64,000 nucleotides of DNA from Sutcliffiella horikoshii. GTDB lineage: Bacteria; Bacillota; Bacilli; Bacillales; Bacillaceae_I. Location: the NCBI RefSeq assembly GCF_002157855.1, contig NZ_CP020880.1:3658001-3722000 (forward strand), given 5' to 3'. The position numbers were made by a program, and so were the translations under genes. Positions 22,867 through 34,385 of the stretch are shown here, piece after piece (position 1 is the stretch's first letter; every line of letters starts with the position of its first letter). The notes below the pieces were generated by a model. The model searched no databases, was not told the origin of the DNA, and saw only the letters and a list, made by a program, of their open reading frames with translations.

Positions 22867-22933
22867 TACTTCACATGTCTTATTATAGAATGCTGATAAG
22901 GTTTATCCAAGCAATATCTATTGCTATGAAAAA

Positions 22934-24127
<1,194 letters not shown>

Positions 24128-24152
24128 TCTCTTAGCCTTTATAGAAGGGATG

Positions 24153-25172
24153 TTACTCCCTAATTAACTCTTTTGCTGCTCCTTCATCCGTAATGAGGAT
24201 GGTGTGGGGAGCTTTTTTTAGATACGCTTGAATCGCTTTTGCCTTTGAGGCACCGCCGGCTACTGCAATCACACATTCTATCTTTTCCAAATCTGCGAGT
24301 TGCATTCCAACTGTCTGAACTTTATGCACCACTTCTCCGGCTTCATTGAAATAGTACCCGAAAGCTTCAGCTACCGCATGGCTTTGTTCGATCTTGCGCA
24401 TATTTTCCGGCGCTGTTTTACGGCGCTCTGCCATTGTTTTAGCGTCTCCAATTCCATGAATAACCATACTAGAATTTTTAATGAGGGAAATTACTTCTTT
24501 TATAGAAGGTTCCTCAATCATCGATTGGTAGGATTCATGACTCAGCGAATCAGGAATATGCAAGAGCCTGTAGTCGCCTGATGCCTTTTCTGCCATGGTG
24601 GCACAAATGGTGTTCGACTGGTTTTGCACCTTCTCGCCAAGACCGCCTCGAGCAGGGACAAACAACAGATTACGGTTTTTAGTGTCGGGTGTCATCATTT
24701 CTGCTACGGAAGAAACAGTTGTTCCACCAGCTACAGCAATGACATTTTCGTGATGGAATCGTTCTCGCATTGCGGATACACATGCACGACCGAGTTCTTT
24801 TTTCACCCAAGGGGATTGGTCACTGTCACCCGGAACCACGACAACTTTTGTAATCCCTAACTTTTCTTCTATTCCCGCTTCTAGTTGCTTTAAACCGGAA
24901 ACTTCTTTCATAACCTCTTCCAGATCTTTAATGAGGTATTCCCCTTCTTTTGTCAATGTCATGCCGGCAACACTAACATGAATCAGGTTCTGCGCTTTTA
25001 GGAAATCAACTTCCCCTCTCAGCACCCGCTCACTTAAACCTAGACTGCCTGACAAACTTCTTCTTCCAATCGGCTGCATCAACCTTATGTATCTCAAGAT
25101 CTCGTATCGTTTCTGCATAATAGAAAGAAGATCAGGCAACAATTTCTTTTGTACTTCAATGATTTGATTCAT
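24153..25172 (-). CDS. cggR: Central glycolytic genes regulator CggR
   Basis: This 339-residue DeoR/SorC-type repressor has an N-terminal winged helix (residues about 25-80, QPIGRRSLSGSLGLSERVLR) and a C-terminal sugar-phosphate-binding domain with VVVVPGD, VAVAGGTTVSSVAE and GIGDAKTMAERR. In B. subtilis, fructose 1,6-bisphosphate releases it from DNA, so the operon follows glycolytic flux. It is the first gene of the operon and has a matching operator upstream. Confidence 0.96.
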   Translation of the reverse strand: MNQIIEVQKKLLPDLLSIMQKRYEILRYIRLMQPIGRRSLSGSLGLSERVLRGEVDFLKAQNLIHVSVAGMTLTKEGEYLIKDLEEVMKEVSGLKQLEAGIEEKLGITKVVVVPGDSDQSPWVKKELGRACVSAMRERFHHENVIAVAGGTTVSSVAEMMTPDTKNRNLLFVPARGGLGEKVQNQSNTICATMAEKASGDYRLLHIPDSLSHESYQSMIEEPSIKEVISLIKNSSMVIHGIGDAKTMAERRKTAPENMRKIEQSHAVAEAFGYYFNEAGEVVHKVQTVGMQLADLEKIECVIAVAGGASKAKAIQAYLKKAPHTILITDEGAAKELIRE

Positions 25173-25231
25173 TATAGCTTCCCCTTCAGAGTGTGTATTT
25201 TACCTGATGGACAATCGCCTGTCTTTTGCTG

Positions 25232-25267
25232 GACCTTAAATGTCCCACTGTGACATATTATGTCCCA
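25232..25267 (-). promoter_or_regulatory. CggR operator
   Basis: On the minus strand the order is TGGGAC, six bases, TGTC, four bases, TGGGAC, six bases, GGTC. This is the tandem arrangement known for the B. subtilis CggR operator, which has CGGGAC and TGTC halves at the same spacings. It lies about 60 bp upstream of cggR. Confidence 0.85.
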
Positions 25268-25274
25268 GTAGCGG

Positions 25275-25319
25275 TAAAAAAAATCACCCTTGCTACAAGT
25301 TGATTGTAACAAAGGTGAA
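25275..25319 (-). terminator. Terminator after the sigL-glutaredoxin unit
   Basis: On the minus strand TCACCTTTGTTACAA pairs with TTGTAGCAAGGGTGA, followed by a run of eight Ts. It separates the sigL unit from the cggR promoter region. Confidence 0.88.
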
Positions 25320-25338
25320 ACCCTTATGCAACTAGGGT

Positions 25339-25581
25339 TTAGCGGATTTTTTCAAGTAAACGCTTTCTTACTTCTTCTTTGTTCACTTGACCATAAGCAA
25401 GCATTTCTCCCTCATGCTCCACTACCGGAATCATTAACTGATATTTTTCTAGCAAGGTGTCATCTTTATAAATATCGAATTCTTCTATTGTAAAATCAAG
25501 ATCGGATTGCAGTTCTTTTAGTTTTGTTTTTGCCTTATCACAAAGCGGGCAATCCACTTTTGTGTAAAATTGTACATTCAT
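25339..25581 (-). CDS. Glutaredoxin-like thiol protein (DUF836-type)
   Basis: This 80-residue protein has a thioredoxin-like fold with the redox motif CPLC in YTKVDCPLCDKAKTKLKEL near residue 12. It ends with a helical KEEVRKRLLEKI. Partner and substrate are unknown. It starts 15 bp after the sigL stop, so it is co-transcribed with sigL. Confidence 0.85.
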   Translation of the reverse strand: MNVQFYTKVDCPLCDKAKTKLKELQSDLDFTIEEFDIYKDDTLLEKYQLMIPVVEHEGEMLAYGQVNKEEVRKRLLEKIR

Positions 25582-25596
25582 TTTGCATCTGCCTTT

Positions 25597-26931
25597 CTAA
25601 TCATACCTTTTTCTCATGGAAGATCCCGGGATGCTCAATAAATCTCGATATTTTGCAACGGTTCTTCTGGAGATGGTTATATGATACTGCTTTTGCAGGA
25701 TGTTTGTCAGCTGTTGATCTGACAAAGGCTTCTGTTTGTCTTCATTCTTAATGAGTTCTTCGACCAATTGTTGCACCTGCTTGGTTGACTTCTCTTCATC
25801 ATGTCTGCCAGAGAGACTTTGACTGAAGAAGTATTTTAATTCAAACAAGCCATATGGTGTCTGAACATATTTTTCCTTTGTCGCCCGGCTAACCGTAGAC
25901 TCATGGATTTCAAGCCTGGTGGCGATATCCTTCAATGTTAACGGTTTCAAAGAGGATGGTCCGTTAAGAAAGAAAGATTGTTGGACACGGAGTATCTCTT
26001 CCATCACTTTGACAAGTGTGTGTTTGCGATGCTCCATTGATTTAACAATCCACTGACATTGCTGGAGCTTTTCCTGCAAGTAGGATTCAAGTTCATTTTT
26101 ACTTTTAAGCGCCGACTCATACTGCTTATCTATCTTAATTTGCGGGATGATCTCTTCGTTTAATGACACGACAAAATGATTTTGGTGTCTTTGAACGATT
26201 AAGTCCGGGGTGATATATTTTGGTTTTTCAACTGTTTCATATCTGTTTCCCGGTCGCGGGTTGAGTTTGACGATTTCGTCGTGGATCGTCTGAATCTCTT
26301 TTATGTTAATCTCATACTTCTTTGCGAGTGTCTTCCACGCTTTTTCTGCAAAGAGGGTGAAATCATTTTCTAATATAGCTTCTGCAAGTTCGTTTCTGGG
26401 TGATATTCTTTTTAGTTGAAGCAAGAGGCACTCCTGGAGGTTTTGTGCTCCTATCCCTGCCGGTTCCAACTGTTTTATGGTATTTAAGGCTTTTATGATG
26501 ATTTCTGGTTTGGTTTTAAGCTGTTCAGCAATCGCAACTGGCTCCTCTTTTATATAGCCATTCTCGTCCATGTGTTGGATAATGCGCTTTGCAAGTTTTT
26601 TTTCTTCCGTTGTCATGTCCGTGTCGAGCAATTGTTGTTCAATATATTGATGTAGCGTTTCTCCATGTTTACTGAAATTTTCAATGGAAAAGGTCTGTGT
26701 GGTGGTCGTTCCGATCTTCTTAGGTTTCAAGCGTTGCACACGAGAAGAAGATAGTTCCCTATGGATGGACGGTTCCTTCAAATCCATAAGCGGGTTCTCG
26801 AGCGATTGCTCCTTCAGGAAATCTACAAGCTCCAATGTCGAATACTGCAACAACGTAATCGCCTGCTTCAACTCCTGCGTCATCGCAAGCCTCAACGACT
26901 GCTCCTGATACAAACCAACTGACTGCTTCAT
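25597..26931 (-). CDS. sigL: RNA polymerase sigma-54 factor
   Basis: This 444-residue protein shows all sigma-54 regions. The Q/L-rich activator-interacting region I is at the start (QEQSLRLAMTQELKQAITLLQYS). The core-binding domain is central. The C-terminus carries the RpoN box as ISRRTVAKYRDLLSIPGSSMR. The helix-turn-helix ATRLEIHESTVSRATKEKYVQT lies before it. It drives -24/-12 promoters with enhancer-binding activators. The location upstream of cggR is as in B. subtilis. Confidence 0.96.
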   Translation of the reverse strand: MKQSVGLYQEQSLRLAMTQELKQAITLLQYSTLELVDFLKEQSLENPLMDLKEPSIHRELSSSRVQRLKPKKIGTTTTQTFSIENFSKHGETLHQYIEQQLLDTDMTTEEKKLAKRIIQHMDENGYIKEEPVAIAEQLKTKPEIIIKALNTIKQLEPAGIGAQNLQECLLLQLKRISPRNELAEAILENDFTLFAEKAWKTLAKKYEINIKEIQTIHDEIVKLNPRPGNRYETVEKPKYITPDLIVQRHQNHFVVSLNEEIIPQIKIDKQYESALKSKNELESYLQEKLQQCQWIVKSMEHRKHTLVKVMEEILRVQQSFFLNGPSSLKPLTLKDIATRLEIHESTVSRATKEKYVQTPYGLFELKYFFSQSLSGRHDEEKSTKQVQQLVEELIKNEDKQKPLSDQQLTNILQKQYHITISRRTVAKYRDLLSIPGSSMRKRYD

Positions 26932-27039
26932 ACATCCAACCCTCCTCCGGCTACTTTAATATCCGGTCTCTACCTATATTCTACATGACTTTTAGGGACT
27001 TGTAAGCTTTTAAAATCTTCCTGAAATTCTTTGCTTAAG

Positions 27040-27052
27040 GGGGTCAGACCCC
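27040..27052. repeat. Short palindromic repeat GGGGTCAGACCCC, copy 1
   Basis: A perfect 13-bp hairpin with one unpaired centre base, followed by GGCAGGATTTT and, further on, CATGTCG. The same string and downstream context occur at 49614-49626. The stretch 26932-27303 has no gene that I can support. Confidence 0.7.
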
Positions 27053-27303
27053 GGCAGGATTTTCTCCCCTCATGTCGAAGGTACCGCTTTCTGCTGACGG
27101 TGCTAGTTGTTTATTCTATTTTATTATGGGGTTTGGTTGGTCATACTTAGTTTCGGGTGAAGTTTTGTTGTGAGGATTTATTTGTACAGAGGGTTGGAGG
27201 AGGTTTATTTTCCGTTAACCCAAATATATTTTCCGTTCGCCTTAACTTCAAAATAAAAAGAATAAAAGGCATCCCATCATTACGCTGAGATACCTTTTTG
27301 ACA

Positions 27304-27332
27304 AAATAAAAACCCAGTGTGCCGACACTGGG
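27304..27332 (-). terminator. Terminator of tRNA-Arg
   Basis: On the minus strand CCCAGTGTCGGCACACTGGG folds to a stem followed by TTTTTATTTT, about 100 bp past the tRNA 3' end. Confidence 0.85.
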
Positions 27333-27430
27333 TGAGTAGATAATATGAGATAACGGCGCTTGTCCGTTACAAGTAATACTATAGCATGGTTGCTGACTAT
27401 GTATCAAACGTAAGTTTTTCCAATTGATAA

Positions 27431-27508
27431 TGGCGCGCTCGGAGGGATTCGAACCCCCGCATGACGCGGTACCGGAAACCACCGCTCTATCCCCTGAGCT
27501 ACGAGCGC
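27431..27508 (-). tRNA. tRNA-Arg(CCG)
   Basis: The cloverleaf is complete: acceptor GCGCTCG with CGAGCGC, D arm GCTC...GAGC, and an anticodon stem GTGGT/ACCGC closing the loop TTCCGGT with anticodon CCG. The T arm holds TTCGAAT, discriminator G follows, and CCA is encoded. It reads CGG codons. It stands alone upstream of sigL. Confidence 0.95.
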
Positions 27509-27714
27509 ACGCTGCAAATGGAACTTTACTAATATACCAAATTATACACTAATTGTCGAGAGTCCGGCAATAACAAGTCGTGCCGGTAGAGAAATTAACT
27601 CCCCTTAAATTTGTTCTATAAGCCGCCCGGTACCCCCTTTCGAAGTTTAATCCCACCCCATACTGGATATGATTATTACATGGGGAAAAATGGGGGTATT
27701 TGCGATGGTTTTTA

Positions 27715-27744
27715 TTTGACCATTCTTGACCTTGTATGTATGAT
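27715..27744 (+). promoter_or_regulatory. clpP promoter with overlapping CtsR box
   Basis: TTGACC (27716-27721) and TATGAT (27739-27744), 17 bp apart, form a sigma-A promoter. On the minus strand GGTCAAG, AAT, GGTCAAA forms the tandem heptad of the CtsR operator at 27715-27731, with one mismatch. Its first half covers the -35, so CtsR would block polymerase until heat shock. Confidence 0.85.
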
Positions 27745-27862
27745 AAAAGTACATAAAGATTTAGTAATACTTACTAATTGGTATAGGTTCGCTGAAGGTT
27801 TTCCCATTTTTACATAGGAGCCTATATCGATTGAAATTTAAATTTTAAGGAGGAAAAGTGAG

Positions 27863-28450
27863 ATGAACTTAATTCCTACAGTTATTGAACAAACAAGCCG
27901 TGGGGAGCGCGCGTACGATATATACTCCCGTCTATTAAAAGACCGTATCATCATGCTTGGAAGTGCAATTGATGACAATGTGGCTAACTCCATTGTTTCT
28001 CAGCTTTTATTCTTGGCAGCGGAAGATCCTGATAAGGATATCTCCCTTTATATCAACAGCCCGGGTGGATCCATTACAGCTGGTATGGCCATCTACGATA
28101 CAATGAACTTCATTAAACCAAATGTCAGCACAATATGTGTGGGTATGGCCGCTTCCATGGGAGCATTCTTACTTGCAGCTGGTGAAAAAGGCAAGCGTTT
28201 CGCGCTTCCAAATAGTGAAGTCATGATTCACCAACCACTTGGTGGAGCACAAGGTCAAGCAACGGAAATCGAGATCGCTGCAAAACGCATCTTGTTCCTA
28301 CGCGAAAAGCTTAACACCATCCTATCCGAGCAAACTGGCCAACCAATCGAAGTGATTTCCCGCGACACAGACCGCGACAACTTCATGACTGCCGAACGTG
28401 CATTGGAATATGGATTGATTGATAAAGTTATGAATAAAAACAACCTATAA
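27863..28450 (+). CDS. clpP: ATP-dependent Clp protease proteolytic subunit
   Basis: This 195-residue serine protease forms tetradecamers with ClpC, ClpX or ClpE. The catalytic Ser is in [14 protein letters not shown], His in [13 protein letters not shown], and the Asp in RDTDRDNFM. It starts after AAGGAGG. This is the one plus-strand core gene in this stretch, and it is controlled by the CtsR-overlapped promoter upstream. Confidence 0.98.
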   Translation: MNLIPTVIEQTSRGERAYDIYSRLLKDRIIMLGSAIDDNVANSIVSQLLFLAAEDPDKDISLYINSPGGSITAGMAIYDTMNFIKPNVSTICVGMAASMGAFLLAAGEKGKRFALPNSEVMIHQPLGGAQGQATEIEIAAKRILFLREKLNTILSEQTGQPIEVISRDTDRDNFMTAERALEYGLIDKVMNKNNL

Positions 28451-28451
28451 C

Positions 28452-28491
28452 AAAAAACCGGGCTTCCCATCAAGGGGAGACCCGGTTTTTT
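28452..28491. terminator. Bidirectional terminator between clpP and crh
   Basis: AAAAACCGGG pairs with CCCGGTTTTT, extended by TTCCC/GGGGA, with A- and T-runs on both sides. It serves clpP on plus and the crh operon on minus. Confidence 0.92.
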
Positions 28492-28747
28492 AGTTCTCTT
28501 GTTGTACATATGCCGTTAAGGCAGCGATCGCCTCTTGTTCATCGTGACCATCAGCAATTAATGTAATCGTCGCACCAGTGCTAATAGCTAAGCTCATCAA
28601 GCCCATAATACTTTTCGCATTTACCTTTTTCCCGTCCTTTTCTAAGAAAACCTCGCTTGAGAAGCGGTTAGCTTCCTGTACGAAAAGTGCTGCCGGGCGA
28701 GCTTGCAAGCCAGTTTTTAAACGAACATCCACTTGTTTTTGTACCAT
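28490..28747 (-). CDS. crh: Catabolite repression HPr-like protein Crh
   Basis: This 85-residue HPr homologue has Gln15 in place of the PTS histidine (TGLQARPAA), so it cannot carry phosphate for sugar transport. It keeps the regulatory Ser46 in NAKSIMGLM. HprK phosphorylates that Ser, and P-Ser-Crh acts with CcpA and on other targets. Gln15 and the position after whiA identify it as Crh, not PtsH. It is the last gene of the yvcI-rapZ-yvcK-whiA-crh operon. Confidence 0.96.
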   Translation of the reverse strand: MVQKQVDVRLKTGLQARPAALFVQEANRFSSEVFLEKDGKKVNAKSIMGLMSLAISTGATITLIADGHDEQEAIAALTAYVQQEN

Positions 28748-28818
28748 TTCTATTCCTCCTCTATTTCATGTATGTTTGCTGGCTGAGTCAGCTCAAATTA
28801 AGGTGACTTTCTCCAGTT

Positions 28819-29763
28819 TTATTTAACAGATTCCCCTGCACGTAGTTTATCGGCAATTTCATCTATTTTTCGTAGTCGGTGATTGATACCGGATTTGCTG
28901 ATCGTCCCGCTCGACACCATTTCACCAAGTTCTTTTAACGTGACATCTTGATAGGTGACGCGCAGTTCCGCGATTTCACGAAGCTTGTCAGGCAATATAC
29001 CAAGGCCGACCGTGCTATCGATAAAGCGAATGTTTTCCACCTGGCGAATCGCAGCACCAATCGTTTTATTGAGGTTGGCAGTTTCACAGTTCACGAGGCG
29101 ATTAACCGAGTTCCGCATATCACGAACAATCCGGATGTCCTCGAACTTCAGCAATGCCTGATGGGCACCGATGATGCTTAAGAATTCCGCGATCTTTTCG
29201 GCCTCTTTCAGGTATGTGATATAGCCCTTTTTCCGCTCCAATGTTTTACTGTTTAAGTGAAACCTATTCATCAGTTCACATAATGATTCGTTGTGTTCGT
29301 GGTAGAGCGAAAATATTTCAAGATGATAGGAAGACGTTTCTGGGTTATTAACCGAACCTCCAGCCAAGAATGCTCCTCGCAAATATGATCGTTTGCAGCA
29401 TTTTTTGTTAATCAGGTCCTCGGAAATGTCACGAACGAACGTGAATCCATCCTTTAAAATCTTCAATTCATCCAAAATATAATGCGCCTGCTCGGCATAA
29501 CGAACGATATAGACATTATTCTTTTTTAGTCTCATCTTCTTTCGTACAAGCAATTCGACGCGCACATCATAAATCCTTTTTGTTAACGTGTAAATTCTGC
29601 GGGCAATCGCGGCGTTTTCGGTTTGTATATCCAAGATCAATTTGCGATTGGAAAAGGATAGAGAACCGTTCATTCGGATCAGCGCCGCAAGTTCCGCCTT
29701 AACGCAACAGTCTTTTGTTTCGATGGTGGTTAATTCTTTTTTTGTTTCAGAAGCGTAGGACAT
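28819..29763 (-). CDS. whiA: DNA-binding protein WhiA
   Basis: This 314-residue protein combines a LAGLIDADG-type N-terminal domain without nuclease function (residues 1-215, including [16 protein letters not shown]) and a C-terminal helix-turn-helix ([24 protein letters not shown]). It influences cell division and chromosome segregation in Bacillus. I start at ATG 29763 ([12 protein letters not shown]), after a TGGAGG site; a longer reading is not supported. Confidence 0.95.
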   Translation of the reverse strand: MSYASETKKELTTIETKDCCVKAELAALIRMNGSLSFSNRKLILDIQTENAAIARRIYTLTKRIYDVRVELLVRKKMRLKKNNVYIVRYAEQAHYILDELKILKDGFTFVRDISEDLINKKCCKRSYLRGAFLAGGSVNNPETSSYHLEIFSLYHEHNESLCELMNRFHLNSKTLERKKGYITYLKEAEKIAEFLSIIGAHQALLKFEDIRIVRDMRNSVNRLVNCETANLNKTIGAAIRQVENIRFIDSTVGLGILPDKLREIAELRVTYQDVTLKELGEMVSSGTISKSGINHRLRKIDEIADKLRAGESVK

Positions 29764-29856
29764 TGTTTTCACCTCCATTGTGAAAGTACTTGGTGTCTGC
29801 GAGGTGTTCAAACAGTAGATTATCCTCTTACCACCAGCAATGCATCCGTTTGCATC

Positions 29857-30825
29857 CTATTTTTCGTCCGATTTTATCATGGAGTACAAGAGTGCCGCTA
29901 CTTTTTGAGTATCATGACGAATCACTCCATCTTCGTATCGGATGATTTTATCATGTACAATTTCAAGCCCCAAATTAGACAAGGCGGCAATATCATATAT
30001 TACTGGTGTTGCAGATTCTTTTTTATAGCGAAGGGCTATTTCATCTGGAATTCCCTCATCATTCACAAGAATGGTATCCATGAAACGGCAGCCCAAATGG
30101 TCATAGAGTGCTTTAACATGATCGCTTGCCGTGTATTCAAGCGTTTCACCGGCTTGCGTCATGACATTACATATATACACTTTTTTGGCGTGTGCGTTAC
30201 ACACAGCCTCTCCTATTTTCGGAACAAGAAGATTTGGCAGTATGCTAGTATAGAGACTTCCAGGTCCGACGATAATTAAATCTGCCTTTTCTATCTCATC
30301 GACTGATTCCTGTAGTGGCTCCACTTTATCAGGGGTAAGGAACACTCGCTTTATTTTCTGACCGTTGTCAGGGATCTTGGATTCACCAGTAACAATCGAG
30401 CCGTCTTCCATTTCCGCATGTAAAATAACACTTTGGTTTGCTGCAGGCAGAACCTTTCCACGAACGTTCAACACCTTGCTCATTTCACGGATGGCATGGA
30501 CAAAGTCACCTGTAATGGTAGTCATCGCCGCTAACAGCAAGTTACCGAGTGAATGTCCTGAAAGTCCATTGCCTGTTGCAAAACGGTGCTGGAAAAGATC
30601 CTCGATTAACGGCTCCACATCTGATAAGGCGGCAAGCACGTTCCGGACATCTCCAGGAGGCGGGATATGCAGTTCATCGCGCAATCTGCCTGAGCTCCCA
30701 CCGTCGTCGGCAACTGTCACCACCGCGGTTATATCCACATCATAATGCTTGAGACCCCGGAGTAAAACTGGCAGCCCGGTTCCCCCTCCTATGATGACGA
30801 TTTTAGGTACTTTTTGACGTCTCAT
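29857..30825 (-). CDS. yvcK: Gluconeogenesis factor YvcK (CofD-like)
   Basis: This 322-residue protein of the CofD/UPF0052 type has VIIGGGTGLPVLLRGLK at the start, VTVADDGGSSGRLRDEL and SGHSLGNLLLAAM. B. subtilis YvcK binds UDP-GlcNAc and is needed for growth on gluconeogenic carbon and for cell shape. Its start overlaps the rapZ stop by one base (TGATG). Confidence 0.94.
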   Translation of the reverse strand: MRRQKVPKIVIIGGGTGLPVLLRGLKHYDVDITAVVTVADDGGSSGRLRDELHIPPPGDVRNVLAALSDVEPLIEDLFQHRFATGNGLSGHSLGNLLLAAMTTITGDFVHAIREMSKVLNVRGKVLPAANQSVILHAEMEDGSIVTGESKIPDNGQKIKRVFLTPDKVEPLQESVDEIEKADLIIVGPGSLYTSILPNLLVPKIGEAVCNAHAKKVYICNVMTQAGETLEYTASDHVKALYDHLGCRFMDTILVNDEGIPDEIALRYKKESATPVIYDIAALSNLGLEIVHDKIIRYEDGVIRHDTQKVAALLYSMIKSDEK

Positions 30826-31715
30826 CAGTGTTTACCCTTTCGTTTCTCAATATCTCGGTGTGTTAGGAGTGTATCATATTCATCCTTGAAATGCTTGGCA
30901 AAATACTCTGCCAAGGTTACAGAACGGTGCTGCCCTCCTGTACATCCGATCGCAAGGACCAGCTGGCTCTTTCCTTCTCGCTTGTAGTACGGAAGCATGA
31001 AAGTCAGCAGGTCCGTAAGCTTTTCTATAAATTTCTGCGTTTCCGTCCACTTCAACACATAGGAAGAAACCTCTTCATCAAGCCCCGTCATCGGTCTCAT
31101 ATGGTCAATATAATGGGGATTTGGTAAGAAGCGTACATCAAACACAAGATCTGCATCTATAGGAAGTCCATATTTAAAACCGAAGGAAACGACATTCAAT
31201 TTAAAAGTCTGTTTGGAGTGTGTGGCAAATTGTTTGAGGATTTTCTCTCTAAGTTCACGTGGCTTTAGGTTGGAAGTGTCCAAAATCAGTTGGGCACGTC
31301 CCTTTAACTCTTCTAACAACTCGCGCTCATGTTCAATTCCTTCAAGCGGAAGTCCTGATTTTGCCAATGGATGCGATCTTCTTGTTTCCTTATATCGCGT
31401 CACCAAAACGGAATCTTTAGCATCAAGGAATAAAATTTGCGGTGTCACCCATGACAATTCCGAAATATCATCCAGCGCTTCAAACAGGCTGTCAAAAAAC
31501 TCACGGCCGCGTAAATCCATTACCAAAGCCACTTTATTCATTTTACTGCCTGACTCCTCCATCAGCTCCAAAAACTTTGGAAGCAAAGTCGGCGGCAGAT
31601 TATCGACACAGAAAAATCCGAGATCCTCTAAACTCTGAATGGCCACTGTTTTCCCAGCTCCACTCATCCCAGTGATAATGACTAATTTGACATCACTGCT
31701 CGTACCTGTACTCAT
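30825..31715 (-). CDS. rapZ: RNase adapter RapZ / nucleotide-binding YvcJ
   Basis: This 296-residue protein has a Walker A motif, [17 protein letters not shown], near residue 15, a B-type motif [12 protein letters not shown], and the conserved C-terminal domain with [14 protein letters not shown]. coli RapZ guides RNase E to a small RNA; in Bacillus, YvcJ hydrolyses GTP and affects competence. It is translationally coupled to yvcK. Confidence 0.94.
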   Translation of the reverse strand: MSTGTSSDVKLVIITGMSGAGKTVAIQSLEDLGFFCVDNLPPTLLPKFLELMEESGSKMNKVALVMDLRGREFFDSLFEALDDISELSWVTPQILFLDAKDSVLVTRYKETRRSHPLAKSGLPLEGIEHERELLEELKGRAQLILDTSNLKPRELREKILKQFATHSKQTFKLNVVSFGFKYGLPIDADLVFDVRFLPNPHYIDHMRPMTGLDEEVSSYVLKWTETQKFIEKLTDLLTFMLPYYKREGKSQLVLAIGCTGGQHRSVTLAEYFAKHFKDEYDTLLTHRDIEKRKGKH

Positions 31716-31742
31716 GTATCTTCCACTCCCTTTTTTGTCTAA

Positions 31743-32201
31743 TCAATTCGGATCAAGACGGTAGGACAACAGTTCAAAGTCCGGCGTATAAGTAAATGTC
31801 CCAAAAATCATGCCAGATCCTTTAATGAGGTAATCAAGAATATGAAAATCACCAGGTGCCATTGGAAGCTTTGCAATCTCTTCCTGCTTATGCCACTCAA
31901 TTTTTCCTTCCTCTGATTCCTTCACATTCTGTCCGTCATACTCCGTTGCAAGGAAGGTGAACATCATCCATTCGGATACGATATCCTTGCCTTCTTTTAT
32001 TACAAATGTAAAAACACCCTTTAGGGCAGGATTTTTTAAGTAAATGCCAGTTTCTTCACGATATTCGCGCACAACCGTATCTTTTACGGATTCTCCGTGC
32101 TCCATTTTTCCACCAGGTGCAACCCACCATCCACGACGTGGCTTTTGCAATAGTAGCACTTGGTCATCTTTTACTAGCACACAATTTGTTACTCTTTGCA
32201 T
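31743..32201 (-). CDS. yvcI: NUDIX hydrolase YvcI
   Basis: This 152-residue protein carries the full Nudix box, running from GGKMEHGES to EYREETGI, which binds Mg and the pyrophosphate of the nucleotide. The substrate is not fixed by sequence. The start is ATG 32201 ([14 protein letters not shown]), after AAAAGGGG; the reading from further upstream is not supported. It heads the yvcI-rapZ-yvcK-whiA-crh unit. Confidence 0.9.
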   Translation of the reverse strand: MQRVTNCVLVKDDQVLLLQKPRRGWWVAPGGKMEHGESVKDTVVREYREETGIYLKNPALKGVFTFVIKEGKDIVSEWMMFTFLATEYDGQNVKESEEGKIEWHKQEEIAKLPMAPGDFHILDYLIKGSGMIFGTFTYTPDFELLSYRLDPN

Positions 32202-32516
32202 GGTTACAACCCCTTTTGAGCTTGGCTGACTGAATTTTATATCTATAATGCTGTTTGCAGAAAGCAACAGCGGCATAAAAATTAAAACTAGCCAAGTGTA
32301 TCATTTTTTATTTTACAGCAAAAGTATTGATTAAGACACAGTAAAGTTCTACAAATTAGCAAACTGTGTGTCAGGATTTCTTACAGGTATCGATTCCAGA
32401 TCGGGAGTAGTTTCGTGTAAACGCTTTACTTTTTAAGTATATCATAGCTTTGTGGGATAGAGTAAACAAGGAGGTATGAGGTAAGGTTTGGTTGAACGGT
32501 TTTATTTTACCGTTCT

Positions 32517-32806
32517 GCTTGAAAACCACTTGCTTCGGGCTTATAGAACGCTTCTATTTGACCGATCTGCTTAAAAACCGCTTGCTTCGGGCTTATCGAA
32601 CGCTTCTATTTGACCAATCTGCTTAAAAAACGCTTGCTTCGGGCGTATAGAACGCTCCTATTTGACCCGTCTGCTTAAAAACCGCTTGCTTCGGGCTTAT
32701 AGAGGGCTTCTATTTGACCGATCTGCTTAAAAACCACTTGCTTCGGGCGTATAGAGGGCTCCTATTTAACCGTTCTGCTTGTAAACCGCCGGCTTCGGGC
32801 GTATAG
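32517..32806. repeat. Tandem array 1: five full 52-bp units plus partials
   Basis: Units begin at 32517, 32569, 32621, 32673 and 32725, each GCTTRAAAACCRCTTGCTTC-like. A truncated sixth unit starts at 32777, and a degenerate part-unit lies before the first. Most units hold a small inverted repeat of the form ATAGAACGCTTCTAT. The array lies between the trxB terminator and yvcI and contains no gene. A cre-like 12/14 match at 32417-32430 lies just to the left. Confidence 0.95.
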
Positions 32807-32842
32807 ACAAAAACGCACGGCATGCCACACAAAAAAAGACAT

Positions 32843-32876
32843 AAAAAAAGGACACGGGAAAAAGGGAACCCGTGTC
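32843..32876 (-). terminator. Terminator of trxB
   Basis: On the minus strand GACACGGG pairs with CCCGTGTC around TTCCCTTTTT, followed by CTTTTTTT. It lies 167 bp after the trxB stop. Confidence 0.88.
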
Positions 32877-33042
32877 ATCCACTATATTTATAAAAGGGGG
32901 TCAATTACTATTTATATAATAACCGATTATTGTTTCAAAGCTGTTACAGATGCGTTAAGGCGCAGTTACGTTTTGGTTAAAGGGATATTTCGACAAAGCC
33001 TTTTATAGTTCGACATACCTAGCGTCCCTATCCTTTAGCCTA

Positions 33043-34020
<978 letters not shown>

Positions 34021-34161
34021 TTACTGCATATTATGAAAACCCTATTTTCATCCAATTTTATATTTATATTTACAGAATACCTTTAAAAGTATTCCCAGTT
34101 ACTATCCTATATAACAGGTGTGTTGTCCGTCCAATTTTTTGCTCATGGAAAGTTTGGTAAG

Positions 34162-34385
34162 GCTTTACTGTCTCTTCGCATGGTATGAAGACAATGTTTC
34201 CTCTTTTTCATCGGCTCAGGGCTTCATTGACATCCTACGAGGACAATGTTTACTCTTTTTCACCACTTCAGGGTTTCATTGACACCCTACGAGGACAATG
34301 TTTGCTCTTTTTCATCGGCTCAGGGTTTCATTGACACCCTATGAGGACAATGTTTACTCTTTTCAACCGGCTCAGGGCTTTATTG
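34162..34385. repeat. Tandem array 2: 52-bp units between trxB and a small gene
   Basis: Full 52-bp units begin at 34221, 34273 and 34325, with a 59-bp first unit at 34162 and a 9-bp start of a further unit at 34377. Units carry TTCATTGACACCCTACGAGG then ACAATGTTTACTC. CATTG and CAATG form a short inverted repeat per unit. The end overlaps the stop codon of the frameshifted small gene. Confidence 0.93.

Noticed and set aside
27147-27482. Minus-strand open frame of 111 codons
   Set aside because: It crosses tRNA-Arg and its terminator; no ribosome site and no protein-like pattern.
32417-32430. cre site upstream of yvcI
   Set aside because: TGTAAACGCTTTAC matches only 12 of 14 positions, missing the conserved right end, and is over 200 bp from the gene.
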